Positions 1 through 7,336 of a stretch of 64,000 bases of DNA are shown piece by piece. The position numbers and the translations under genes were made by a program. The notes under the pieces are model-generated. The model had not been told where the DNA came from and did no database searches. It worked only from the letters and a program-made list of their open reading frames with translations. The stretch comes from Lachnospiraceae bacterium (GTDB lineage Bacteria > Bacillota > Clostridia > Lachnospirales > Lachnospiraceae), in contig JAFZVZ010000035.1 in assembly GCA_017617545.1 (NCBI GenBank), positions 1 to 64,000 of the forward strand, in the 5' to 3' direction. Numbering within the stretch: the first letter of the stretch is position 1; every line of letters starts with the position of its first letter.

Positions 1-65
1 ATCATGTCAGTGAGGCAAATGAGAAGAAAGGGATTGAGCGCGGTTGCGAGAAGAGGTTCTGGATC

Positions 66-623
66 ATGATGCGGACGCACAGCTTTGACTGGCGCACGTA
101 TCTACGGTATCCGGCCTTGCGGCTGCTCGCGCTGGATGCGGCCACAACGGGATTGTTTCTTTTGTACGGAATCCTCGGATGGCAGGGGCCCGAGACGGTT
201 GCGATCTGCATCGCGGAAGTGTTCCTTGCGTCGGCATTGGCGCTTGTGCTGACGATCCTGCTGTACGCCGGGGGAGTCTCGGGAGTCCTGTACGGGATCG
301 GAGATATCATCATCGGCGTGATGCGCAGCGTTTTGATTTTAGCTTCCTGGATGCTGGCGGGGGTCTGGATACTGAAGAGGCTTCACATGGTACCGCAGAG
401 CTTTCATATTGATCAACATAACTGGTCACTCAGTAATTTTCCGGTTGTAGCCCTCGTGCTTTTGTTGACTGTCGCGATTACCTTCATCGGCGACTGGTAC
501 GAGGGGATGCTGTCAAAGCGGAGCCGTTTCGTGGTCCGGGTTGTACTCACCGCAATCGCGTTTCTGATGATTGGAATATGGCTGTGCTACGGTGTCGATT
601 GGCATGTACTATTGAGCCGGTGA
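66..623 (+). CDS. Integral membrane protein of unknown function
   Basis: No family recognised. The 185-residue product has about five hydrophobic segments (roughly residues 22-40, 46-70, 78-102, 125-143 and 160-180) joined by short loops, so it is very likely an integral membrane protein. An AGAAGAGG stretch lies about nine bases before the ATG at 66, with a second ATG at 69. The same frame stays open to the left edge of the window, so the true start could lie upstream and the gene be partial here. A promoter and the alpha-galactosidase gene follow on the same strand with no clear terminator between them. Function is unknown. Confidence 0.7.
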   Translation: MMRTHSFDWRTYLRYPALRLLALDAATTGLFLLYGILGWQGPETVAICIAEVFLASALALVLTILLYAGGVSGVLYGIGDIIIGVMRSVLILASWMLAGVWILKRLHMVPQSFHIDQHNWSLSNFPVVALVLLLTVAITFIGDWYEGMLSKRSRFVVRVVLTAIAFLMIGIWLCYGVDWHVLLSR

Positions 624-651
624 CACTCGCCGAATTGGTTGGCATTTTCCA

Positions 652-680
652 TTGAATGCCATGTGGCGGCTCGGTATAAT
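652..680 (+). promoter_or_regulatory. Sigma-A-type promoter of the alpha-galactosidase gene
   Basis: TTGAAT (652-657), a 17-base spacer and a perfect TATAAT (675-680), 37 bases before the start codon at 718. The frame opens with a TTG at 652, but that TTG is the -35 box, which argues for the ATG at 718 as the start. Confidence 0.75.
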
Positions 681-717
681 GGTTGCCAAAGAAGAAAATC
701 TTTCGGAGGATCAATCG

Positions 718-2559
718 ATGGAATTTTATGCGGAATGGCGCCTTCGCGGCGACCGGTATGACAACGGCTACGGCAACGGCATGACGCTCGCAAACGGCGA
801 GTCCGTGCAGGAGATGACCAAGGTCTCGGAGACGGCGGAGGAGACGGTGTTTCGCGGCAAGAACGGGCACATTTTACGCGCGCGCCACGAGCGTGTCGGC
901 GATGTCATCGTGTGCCGCACCGTGCTGGAAAATCCAACCCCGGAGCCCGCGACGGTGGAGCTGCTCGCGAGCTTTGCGCTGCGCGGTGTGACCGCGGACC
1001 GGATGCACCGGGCGACGTCGTTCTGGAGCGCGGAGGGGAAGCTTCTGTCGCAGGACCTCACGGACCTCAATATGGAAAAATCCTGGGCAGGCCACGGTTA
1101 TCGCGTCGAGCATTTCGGGCAGGTCGGCTCGATGCCCGTCCGCAAATGGTTCCCGTTCCTCGTGCTCGAGGACAGTGCGAGCGGGAAGTTCCTCGGAATC
1201 CAACTGTACTGCGCGGGGAGCTGGCAGCTTGAGATCGTGCGAAACCAGGACGACCTTCATGTGCTCGGCGGCCTTGCGGACCGCGATTTCGGCTCGTGGA
1301 CGAAGGTGATCGCGCCGGGCGGGAGTTTCGAGACGCCGCGCGCGGTGATCGCGGAGGGCTCGTCTCTTGCGGAGGTGTGCGACCGCCTTGTGAAGGCGCA
1401 GAAACCGCGCATCGCCGAGGTGGACCGCGACCTTCCGGTCATTTTCAACGAGTATTGTTCGAGCTGGGGAAATCCTTCCGAGGAGAGCGTGGAGAAGATG
1501 GCGAAGCGCCTGGAGGGCTCGGGCGTTCGGTATTTTGTCATCGACTGCGGATGGTATCGCCAGCACGAGGATGAGAACTGGTTCAACACAGCGGGCGACT
1601 GGAAGGTCAGCCCGATCCTGTTCCCGCACGGCCTGAAGGCCGCCACGGACAAGATCCGTGCTCACGGCCTGATCCCCGGCATCTGGTTTGAGATGGAGAG
1701 CTGCGGCGTCGATTCGGACATGTACAAGGAGACGAACCTGCTTGTTGCGAGGGACGGCTTCCCGGTGACGGTCGGGACGAGACGGTTCCTTGATATGAGA
1801 AACGAGCGTACGCGCGCGAGACTGGACGAACGGCTCCTGGGGACGCTCAAGGAGTGCGGCTTTGGTTACTTGAAGGTCGATTACAACGAGACGATCGGCG
1901 CCGGCGTGGACGGCGCGGAGAGCCCGGGCGAGGGGCTTCGTCAGTGTGTCGAGGCTTCGAAGGATTACTTTAGACATCTGGCGGCGGAGATGCCGGAGCT
2001 CGTCATCGAGAACTGCGCGAGCGGCGGTCACCGCCTCGAACCTTCGATGATGGAGCTCGTGTCACAGGCAAGTTTCTCCGACGCGCACGAGTGCACGATC
2101 ATCCCGCTGATCGCGGCGAACCTGCATAGGCTGATCCGGCCTGAGCAGAGCCAGATATGGGCCGTGCTCCGCGCGGAATCCGACATCGACCGAATCAACT
2201 ACCTGATCACGTCGGCGATGCTCGGACGCCTCTGTCTCTCGGGCGAGATCTTCGCGATGAACGAGGAGCAGTGGGCAGCGGTCACGGAGGGCATCCGCTT
2301 CTACGGCGAGATCAAGGAGATCATCCGCGACGGCTTCACGAAGGTAATCCGCACAAACGTAACCGACTACTCGCATCCTGTCGGCTACCAGGCAGTTCTT
2401 CGTACTCTCGGCGACCGTGCGCTTCTTCTGGTGCACACGCTCGAGGGCGGCGCGAATCCGCCGATCGACGACCTGCTTGAAGGATGGGAGATCGTGGAGA
2501 CGTACGGTTCTGAACTCGACGGGGATTTCCGCGGAAAGGCGTTCCTGCTGAAGAGATAA
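718..2559 (+). CDS. Alpha-galactosidase, glycoside hydrolase family 36
   Basis: Hydrolyses terminal alpha-1,6-galactosides such as raffinose-family oligosaccharides; no signal peptide is visible, so the substrate must be imported. The 613-residue product has the GH36 layout: an N-terminal beta-sandwich (about 1-225), then a TIM barrel starting near FVIDCGWY (273-280). The nucleophile is Asp388 in YLKVDYNE. ENCASGGHR (431-439) and the acid/base Asp455 in SFSDAHE follow, as in characterised family members. The chosen ATG is preceded by CGGAGG; a longer frame would run through the promoter. It stands alone, with its own promoter and a terminator at 2647-2682. The exact substrate cannot be read from the sequence. 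Confidence 0.93.
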   Translation: MEFYAEWRLRGDRYDNGYGNGMTLANGESVQEMTKVSETAEETVFRGKNGHILRARHERVGDVIVCRTVLENPTPEPATVELLASFALRGVTADRMHRATSFWSAEGKLLSQDLTDLNMEKSWAGHGYRVEHFGQVGSMPVRKWFPFLVLEDSASGKFLGIQLYCAGSWQLEIVRNQDDLHVLGGLADRDFGSWTKVIAPGGSFETPRAVIAEGSSLAEVCDRLVKAQKPRIAEVDRDLPVIFNEYCSSWGNPSEESVEKMAKRLEGSGVRYFVIDCGWYRQHEDENWFNTAGDWKVSPILFPHGLKAATDKIRAHGLIPGIWFEMESCGVDSDMYKETNLLVARDGFPVTVGTRRFLDMRNERTRARLDERLLGTLKECGFGYLKVDYNETIGAGVDGAESPGEGLRQCVEASKDYFRHLAAEMPELVIENCASGGHRLEPSMMELVSQASFSDAHECTIIPLIAANLHRLIRPEQSQIWAVLRAESDIDRINYLITSAMLGRLCLSGEIFAMNEEQWAAVTEGIRFYGEIKEIIRDGFTKVIRTNVTDYSHPVGYQAVLRTLGDRALLLVHTLEGGANPPIDDLLEGWEIVETYGSELDGDFRGKAFLLKR

Positions 2560-2646
2560 TGAACTGTGGCAGACAATAGCGGCAGCGCCGGTGAATGAAT
2601 TGTCGTGGACAGTTGCGATAGTGTTGATACATCGAAATTTAAAAAC

Positions 2647-2682
2647 ACCGGGACAGCGATGGTTCGTTGTCCCGGTATTTTC
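2647..2682. terminator. Bidirectional terminator between convergent genes
   Basis: Nine-base-pair stem (ACCGGGACA, 2647-2655, with TGTCCCGGT, 2668-2676). It is followed by ATTTTC on the plus strand and by a TTTTT run on the minus strand, so it can end both the alpha-galactosidase gene and the convergent MerR gene. Confidence 0.8.
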
Positions 2683-2724
2683 ATGCTCTTATCTGTGTGT
2701 TAAGCTTCTGTCCGCGTGTACCGA

Positions 2725-3540
2725 TCACCCGTAGATCTTCTTGTACATCCGAAAATGGTTCTGTCCGTCCACGGTCTTCTCCACGTTGCAGTTGAGCGTC
2801 TTGCTGCGGTCCTCATTGGCCGCGAGAAGAATGCTGAGCATCGTGTTGGAAAATGCGATGGTGTTGGCGTACTTGTCCGCGCTGACCAGAAAATCCAGCC
2901 CGTACTCACCGTCCTCGAGACGCTTGATCTCCGGCAGGAAGTCCTTGACGTTGGCCCAGCCGTGCTTCTCGTAGACCACGCTGTACGCGGGATCGGTGCG
3001 GAAATCCGGCTCCTTCGGGGGCGTGAAGTTCATCATGTCCGCCGGCGGCAGATCGAAATCAGGCATATTTTCCGCGGAAGCCGCAGCCTCGGCCATGCAC
3101 TGCTCGATGCTTTTGCAGATCGCGTCGTACTCTTCCTGGCTGATCCCGAACTCTTCCCTGGGGTCGTAGTTGTTCACATCGTTTTGGATCCGTTCGATCA
3201 TTGCATTGATTTTTTCTTTCATGGTGTTCATCTCGGTCAGATATGACTTGCGGATGTTTTTGATTTCCTGCAGATGTGCTTCCGCCTCGGCAATCTTGGC
3301 GTCGAACGCGGCTGCGATCGCAAGATCATCCTGATGGATCAGCTCCTTGACCTCCTCGATGGAGAACCCGGCCTTCTGCAGATTTCGGATCTTGACGTAC
3401 GTCACGGCCTGCTCCTCATCGTAATACCGGTACCCGGTCCAGGAATCTACGTTCACCGGCTTCAACAGATCGATGCTGTCGTAGTACCGGAGAGTTTGCG
3501 GGTTACAGTCGCAGAGTTTAGCAAATACTTTGATCGTCAT
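2725..3540 (-). CDS. MerR-family transcriptional regulator
   Basis: One-component transcription factor that remodels promoters with long spacers. Residues 1-70 form the MerR winged helix: the opening TIKVFAKLCDCNPQTLRYYD and the later GYRYYDEEQ stretch are classic. A coiled coil follows (about 75-125), then a C-terminal domain of about 145 residues that I do not recognise and that lacks an obvious metal-binding Cys cluster. Two in-frame ATGs exist (ending at 3546 and 3540); the inner one sits eight bases after AGGAGG and is preferred. The gene faces away from the lipoprotein gene at 3803. Its own promoter carries a dyad in a 19-base spacer, so autoregulation is likely. The ligand is unknown. 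Confidence 0.88.
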   Translation of the reverse strand: MTIKVFAKLCDCNPQTLRYYDSIDLLKPVNVDSWTGYRYYDEEQAVTYVKIRNLQKAGFSIEEVKELIHQDDLAIAAAFDAKIAEAEAHLQEIKNIRKSYLTEMNTMKEKINAMIERIQNDVNNYDPREEFGISQEEYDAICKSIEQCMAEAAASAENMPDFDLPPADMMNFTPPKEPDFRTDPAYSVVYEKHGWANVKDFLPEIKRLEDGEYGLDFLVSADKYANTIAFSNTMLSILLAANEDRSKTLNCNVEKTVDGQNHFRMYKKIYG

Positions 3541-3563
3541 ATCCATAACCTCCTTTCGAGGCC

Positions 3564-3594
3564 TTTATATCATTACAGTTCACTGTAAGGTCAA
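3564..3594 (-). promoter_or_regulatory. MerR-type autoregulated promoter with operator dyad
   Basis: Read on the minus strand: TTGACC (-35, 3589-3594), a 19-base spacer and TATAAA (-10, 3564-3569). Within the spacer lies TTACAGT-GA-ACTGTAA (3573-3588), a dyad with perfect seven-base arms. A 19-base spacer with a centred dyad is the hallmark of promoters controlled by MerR proteins, and the gene directly downstream encodes one. Confidence 0.85.
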
Positions 3595-3736
3595 TACCAT
3601 TTTTCGAAAAATGGTAAACTTTTTTCGGCGGATCGTATCACCTGTTATCATACCGCACGGAAGGGCTGATGGCAACGGTTTCCTTCGTGTAACAAAAACG
3701 TTTATGAAACGTAACCGAAACGTAACAACCGTGTAG

Positions 3737-3764
3737 TTGATTTGTAATATTTGTGTGTTATGAT
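3737..3764 (+). promoter_or_regulatory. Promoter of the Thr-Pro-rich lipoprotein gene
   Basis: TTGATT (3737-3742), 16-base spacer, TATGAT (3759-3764) with an extended TG two bases upstream (TGT directly before the -10). It lies about 40 bases before the start codon, divergent from the MerR gene. Confidence 0.65.
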
Positions 3765-3802
3765 CGTCTCATAAAGTTCATCAGTGAACACAGGGGGGTA
3801 AT

Positions 3803-6319
3803 ATGATGGCACACCACACAACATCAATTCTTAAGAAAATTACGGCGCTTCTTCTCTGCGCGTGCATGCTCACATCGCTGGCTGCATGCGGGAAGAATGG
3901 GGGAAACGGAGACAGTGAGCCGACGCAGCAAGTGTCGGTAACGCCTTCGGAAGCAGAGACGACGCCTACCGCGGAAGCTACGCCGGAGACGACACCGACG
4001 CAGGCAGCTACGCCGACGCTGACCGTGGCTCCGACGGAGAGCATTACGCCTGCTGCGACTACACCGACACCGGGCGAGGAGAATCTTACACCGACTCCGC
4101 AGATCACTGCGACACCGGTCGTCCGTGACGGAGAGAACTACAAGATCACGACGACGGCGTACAATGTAGAGGAGGACGTTCGTCGCCAGTCGGAGATCGT
4201 TGTGGAGGACAAGAGCGGCAAGATCGTGTTCAAGGCATCCGAGTACGCAGCTGCGCATCGCAGCGGGTGGGAAGCGGTTGCGCTGTCGCAGATCATGGAG
4301 CTCACATCACATATCGGTGACGCAAAGAGAAGAGAGATCTCCCGGACGGGAGAATGGGGATGCGAATATGATATCTTCATGGACGAAGTACAGATCAAAA
4401 CGATCGACCTCGGAGCACAGGGGCGCCTCGGCGTCTACGCACACGCTGTTCTCTACATCGAAGAATGCTCCGAAACGACGCTTCTGGTCGGAAGTTACAT
4501 TGTCAGCTGCCGTTTGATCAACGACGACATGTCGCAGCAGTACGTGGTTCTGTATGAGAAGAGCACCCGGGATCTGGAGGCATACGGCATCGAATTACTG
4601 GTCGATTTCTATTACGCCAACGAGGACGGGCCGGCGGACAAGTACGATCCGGAGCATACGAAACGTGTGATGGCTTCCGCGACGTATTCGTCCAAGGGGG
4701 ATGATTACTGCAAGAGCAAGTTCTACGGACACGGATACTATGATGAGAAAGAACTGATGACCGATGAACTGTTCACCGTCGGAACATACCTGTGGAACGA
4801 GAATGACGGAATTGTGCTGACCGATGAAATGCTCGATGGAGACGGAGTAGTCCGCTACTCAAAGAAAGCATATGACTGGCAGATCCTGTCCTATCGGTTG
4901 TCCGATCTGGTCAATGCGCTGTATCATTATCAGAACGGTGAAACGACAGCGATCCCTGATTTCGCGAAGCATGTTCAGAACGGAGTATTCTCTGTTACCG
5001 AGCCGTTTGTAACCCACAGCTTTTATGCGGATTATACCGTTCGTGCAGAGATTTCCCTCAAGGACAATGAAGTTACGGGTAGACTGTACTTTATCGATGA
5101 CAAACGGGAAGTGCTGATCGATCAGTTCGAAAAACCGGCTTATGAGCTGTTGAAAAATGATGCCGGCGAGACGCTGCAGGTGAGCGCGATCCTTACGGCA
5201 GAAGCCTACAACGAGTTTGAGCCGTACCACGAGCCTTATCCTGAGATGACCCTGCGGTATACTCCGGCGGGTGCGACGAAACCGGGCACAGTTTTCGAGT
5301 CGGCAACGTACCTTGCGGACAACAAGGCGAAATTCGAGAAGGCTGCGGCAGAGTATGAGAAGACGCTGCGCAACGCCTACAAGGGCGATATCGTGGTTAA
5401 GAAAAACCTTCTGAAGGAGATCTCCCTCGGATCGTTCGGCTTCGTTGCGATTTATGAGATCGCAGCGTACGGTGAGACACCGAAGCAGATCGGCGATGTC
5501 AATTCGCTGTATCGCTATCAGGTGAGTTGTGTGTGGGTCGGTGAAAAAGGTCAGGTAAGAGAAAGTTTCATCTATGAGAAGGAAACGGAAGACGGCGAGG
5601 CACCGAAGGGGTGCGGGGATTATCTGAACATCCGCCACACGATCATGGAACATGCGGATGTTGACAAGCTTGCTGCAGGTGAATACCTGTGGGAGGCGAA
5701 GGAGGCAGCGAAGAATTCCGGAAATCTTACGGAGAAGGATATCTTTACTGTGATCGCGCTGGGCCGCAAAAAGTACGGGACGTACGAATTCTTTGGCGAC
5801 TTCTTCCAGTATGTGTACGACGAGGAGTTCCATCATAACGCAATGTATGTTGATGCGAACGGCGATTGTCTCGCAGTGTGCTACAGCACATACCATGAAT
5901 CCACGGACGGTTACGGAATGGACGGCGGCGAGATGAAGGACGCTTCCGGTAAAGTGTATTATTCCCTTGGAAAGAATGATGTAAAGCTGATGTCCTACAC
6001 GATGCGCCAGATCGTGGCGGCGTTCCTTGAGCGCGGAGCGAATTTCGGAGATGCCCGGGTCAGTGAGAAGGCACCGAAGGAACTGGTCGACAAGGTGATC
6101 GTCGATACGACGGACAGCGACTATACTCCGTGCGTGTGGTCCGAGACAGCGGCGATCGGCAAGAATACTCAGTTGCTCTGCGTGGTTCACGTCCATGATC
6201 TCTATAAATGGTATACGCTTGAGATGTATCTGGAAAGGGACGGCAAGGTGATTCAGATCGTCAATGAGGAATGCATGCCCGGTCCGGATCTGGAGGATCC
6301 GCAGGATAATGACAATTAG
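3803..6319 (+). CDS. Large secreted lipoprotein with Thr-Pro-rich linker
   Basis: The protein begins with a lipoprotein signal peptide: basic KK, a hydrophobic core, then the lipobox SLAAC with the lipidated cysteine at about residue 29. Residues 35-110 are a low-complexity Thr-Pro-Glu-Ala linker that probably spans the cell wall or is glycosylated. The remaining 730 residues form a soluble extracellular region. It seems to contain internally similar halves: both have Tyr-rich beta-type segments and a KxxGTYxF or TVGTYLW pattern. No enzymatic motif is visible. A GGGGGG ribosome site precedes two adjacent ATGs (3803, 3806); either gives a working signal peptide. It is monocistronic, with its own promoter and a strong terminator. 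Function is unknown. Confidence 0.85.
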   Translation: MMAHHTTSILKKITALLLCACMLTSLAACGKNGGNGDSEPTQQVSVTPSEAETTPTAEATPETTPTQAATPTLTVAPTESITPAATTPTPGEENLTPTPQITATPVVRDGENYKITTTAYNVEEDVRRQSEIVVEDKSGKIVFKASEYAAAHRSGWEAVALSQIMELTSHIGDAKRREISRTGEWGCEYDIFMDEVQIKTIDLGAQGRLGVYAHAVLYIEECSETTLLVGSYIVSCRLINDDMSQQYVVLYEKSTRDLEAYGIELLVDFYYANEDGPADKYDPEHTKRVMASATYSSKGDDYCKSKFYGHGYYDEKELMTDELFTVGTYLWNENDGIVLTDEMLDGDGVVRYSKKAYDWQILSYRLSDLVNALYHYQNGETTAIPDFAKHVQNGVFSVTEPFVTHSFYADYTVRAEISLKDNEVTGRLYFIDDKREVLIDQFEKPAYELLKNDAGETLQVSAILTAEAYNEFEPYHEPYPEMTLRYTPAGATKPGTVFESATYLADNKAKFEKAAAEYEKTLRNAYKGDIVVKKNLLKEISLGSFGFVAIYEIAAYGETPKQIGDVNSLYRYQVSCVWVGEKGQVRESFIYEKETEDGEAPKGCGDYLNIRHTIMEHADVDKLAAGEYLWEAKEAAKNSGNLTEKDIFTVIALGRKKYGTYEFFGDFFQYVYDEEFHHNAMYVDANGDCLAVCYSTYHESTDGYGMDGGEMKDASGKVYYSLGKNDVKLMSYTMRQIVAAFLERGANFGDARVSEKAPKELVDKVIVDTTDSDYTPCVWSETAAIGKNTQLLCVVHVHDLYKWYTLEMYLERDGKVIQIVNEECMPGPDLEDPQDNDN

Positions 6320-6355
6320 GAATTAATTAAGAATTGCACAAGGGATGCGTAAAGA

Positions 6356-6410
6356 CTTCCCTGCTGCTCTGTTGTAAGATACCATCAGAGCCGCAGGGAA
6401 GTTTCTTTGT
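6356..6410 (+). terminator. Rho-independent terminator after the lipoprotein gene
   Basis: Outer stem CTTCCCTGC/GCAGGGAAG (6356-6364 with 6393-6401), inner stem GCTCTG/CAGAGC (6366-6371 with 6386-6391), then TTTCTTTG. Confidence 0.8.
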
Positions 6411-6465
6411 GTGGGGGAGGCCCGCGGCGGATAATTACAGCGTAACATGAGGAGGATCAAACAGC

Positions 6466-7335
6466 ATGAAGGAAATCAAGAAAGAAAACAAGATGCAGGA
6501 TGTCATCGAGGAGGAGATCGTGAAGGAGACGAAGAAGGACGGCATCGTGACCGCCAAGGACATTTCCAAGACATTTTCCAATGAGAGCGTGCAGCAGCAC
6601 GTTTTGAAAAATCTGAACCTTACGGTGTACCGCGGAGACTTCACGGTCATCATGGGCAACTCCGGATCGGGCAAGAGTACGCTTCTGTACACGCTCTCCG
6701 GCATGGACCGTCCGACGCTCGGTACCGTCACGTACCATGTGGACGGCGGTGACGAGGAGATCTCGAAGTACAGCAACGATCAGCTGGCTCGCTTCCGCAG
6801 AGACCACGCGGGCTTCGTGTTCCAGCAGAACTACTTAAACGACTCCATGAGCGCGCTTGACAACGTTATGGTGTGCGGCCTCTTAAAGGGCGGTGACCGC
6901 AAGGCCCTCGCGGAGCGGGCGCGCAAGCTTCTCGAACAGGTGGAGATCGAGGACCGCGATCAGCGCAAGTTCCCGACGCAGCTTTCAGGAGGCCAGCAGC
7001 AGCGTGTGGCCGTGGTGCGCGGCGTCATCAATCAGCCGGAGATCCTCTACGCGGATGAGCCGACCGGTGCGTTAAACTCGCAGAACACGGAAAATGTTCT
7101 GAACATCCTCACGGAACTCAACGACGCAGGACAGAGCATCGTCATGGTAACGCACACGGTCAAGGCAGCCGAGAGAGGCAACCGCATTCTCTACCTCGCG
7201 GACGGTGTGATCACCGCGGAGGTCGACCTCGGACCGTACGCGGGCGATTACCGCGACGAGACGAACCCGCAGCTTGCGATCGCGAAGGAGCGCCACGCGA
7301 AGCTTAAGAGCTTCCTTCAGGAAATGGGGTGGTAA
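6466..7335 (+). CDS. ABC transporter ATP-binding protein, MacB/LolD type
   Basis: Nucleotide-binding subunit that powers the FtsX-type permease encoded directly downstream. Walker A GNSGSGKS (64-71), Q-loop Gln120, signature LSGGQ (173-177) followed by QQRVAV, and Walker B ILYADEPTG (193-201) are all intact. The ALNSQNTE D-loop region is of the MacB/LolD/BceA kind. An unusually charged N-terminal extension of about 28 residues (Lys/Glu-rich) precedes the domain. AGGAGG lies ten bases before the start. Such pairs in Firmicutes export peptides, resist antimicrobial peptides or act on the cell envelope; no sensor kinase is adjacent to suggest a bacitracin-type module, so the substrate is open. 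Confidence 0.93.
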   Translation: MKEIKKENKMQDVIEEEIVKETKKDGIVTAKDISKTFSNESVQQHVLKNLNLTVYRGDFTVIMGNSGSGKSTLLYTLSGMDRPTLGTVTYHVDGGDEEISKYSNDQLARFRRDHAGFVFQQNYLNDSMSALDNVMVCGLLKGGDRKALAERARKLLEQVEIEDRDQRKFPTQLSGGQQQRVAVVRGVINQPEILYADEPTGALNSQNTENVLNILTELNDAGQSIVMVTHTVKAAERGNRILYLADGVITAEVDLGPYAGDYRDETNPQLAIAKERHAKLKSFLQEMGW

Positions 7336-7336
7336 G

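Noticed and set aside
1..69. C-terminal end of an upstream gene in the first frame, overlapping ATGA with the gene at 66
   Set aside because: Only 22 codons are visible and they are strongly basic. The frame of the gene at 66 is also open to the edge, so neither can be supported.
4859..6196. Antisense frame of 445 codons opposite the lipoprotein gene
   Set aside because: No ribosome site, no domain, and the opposite strand has a good signal peptide, promoter and terminator.
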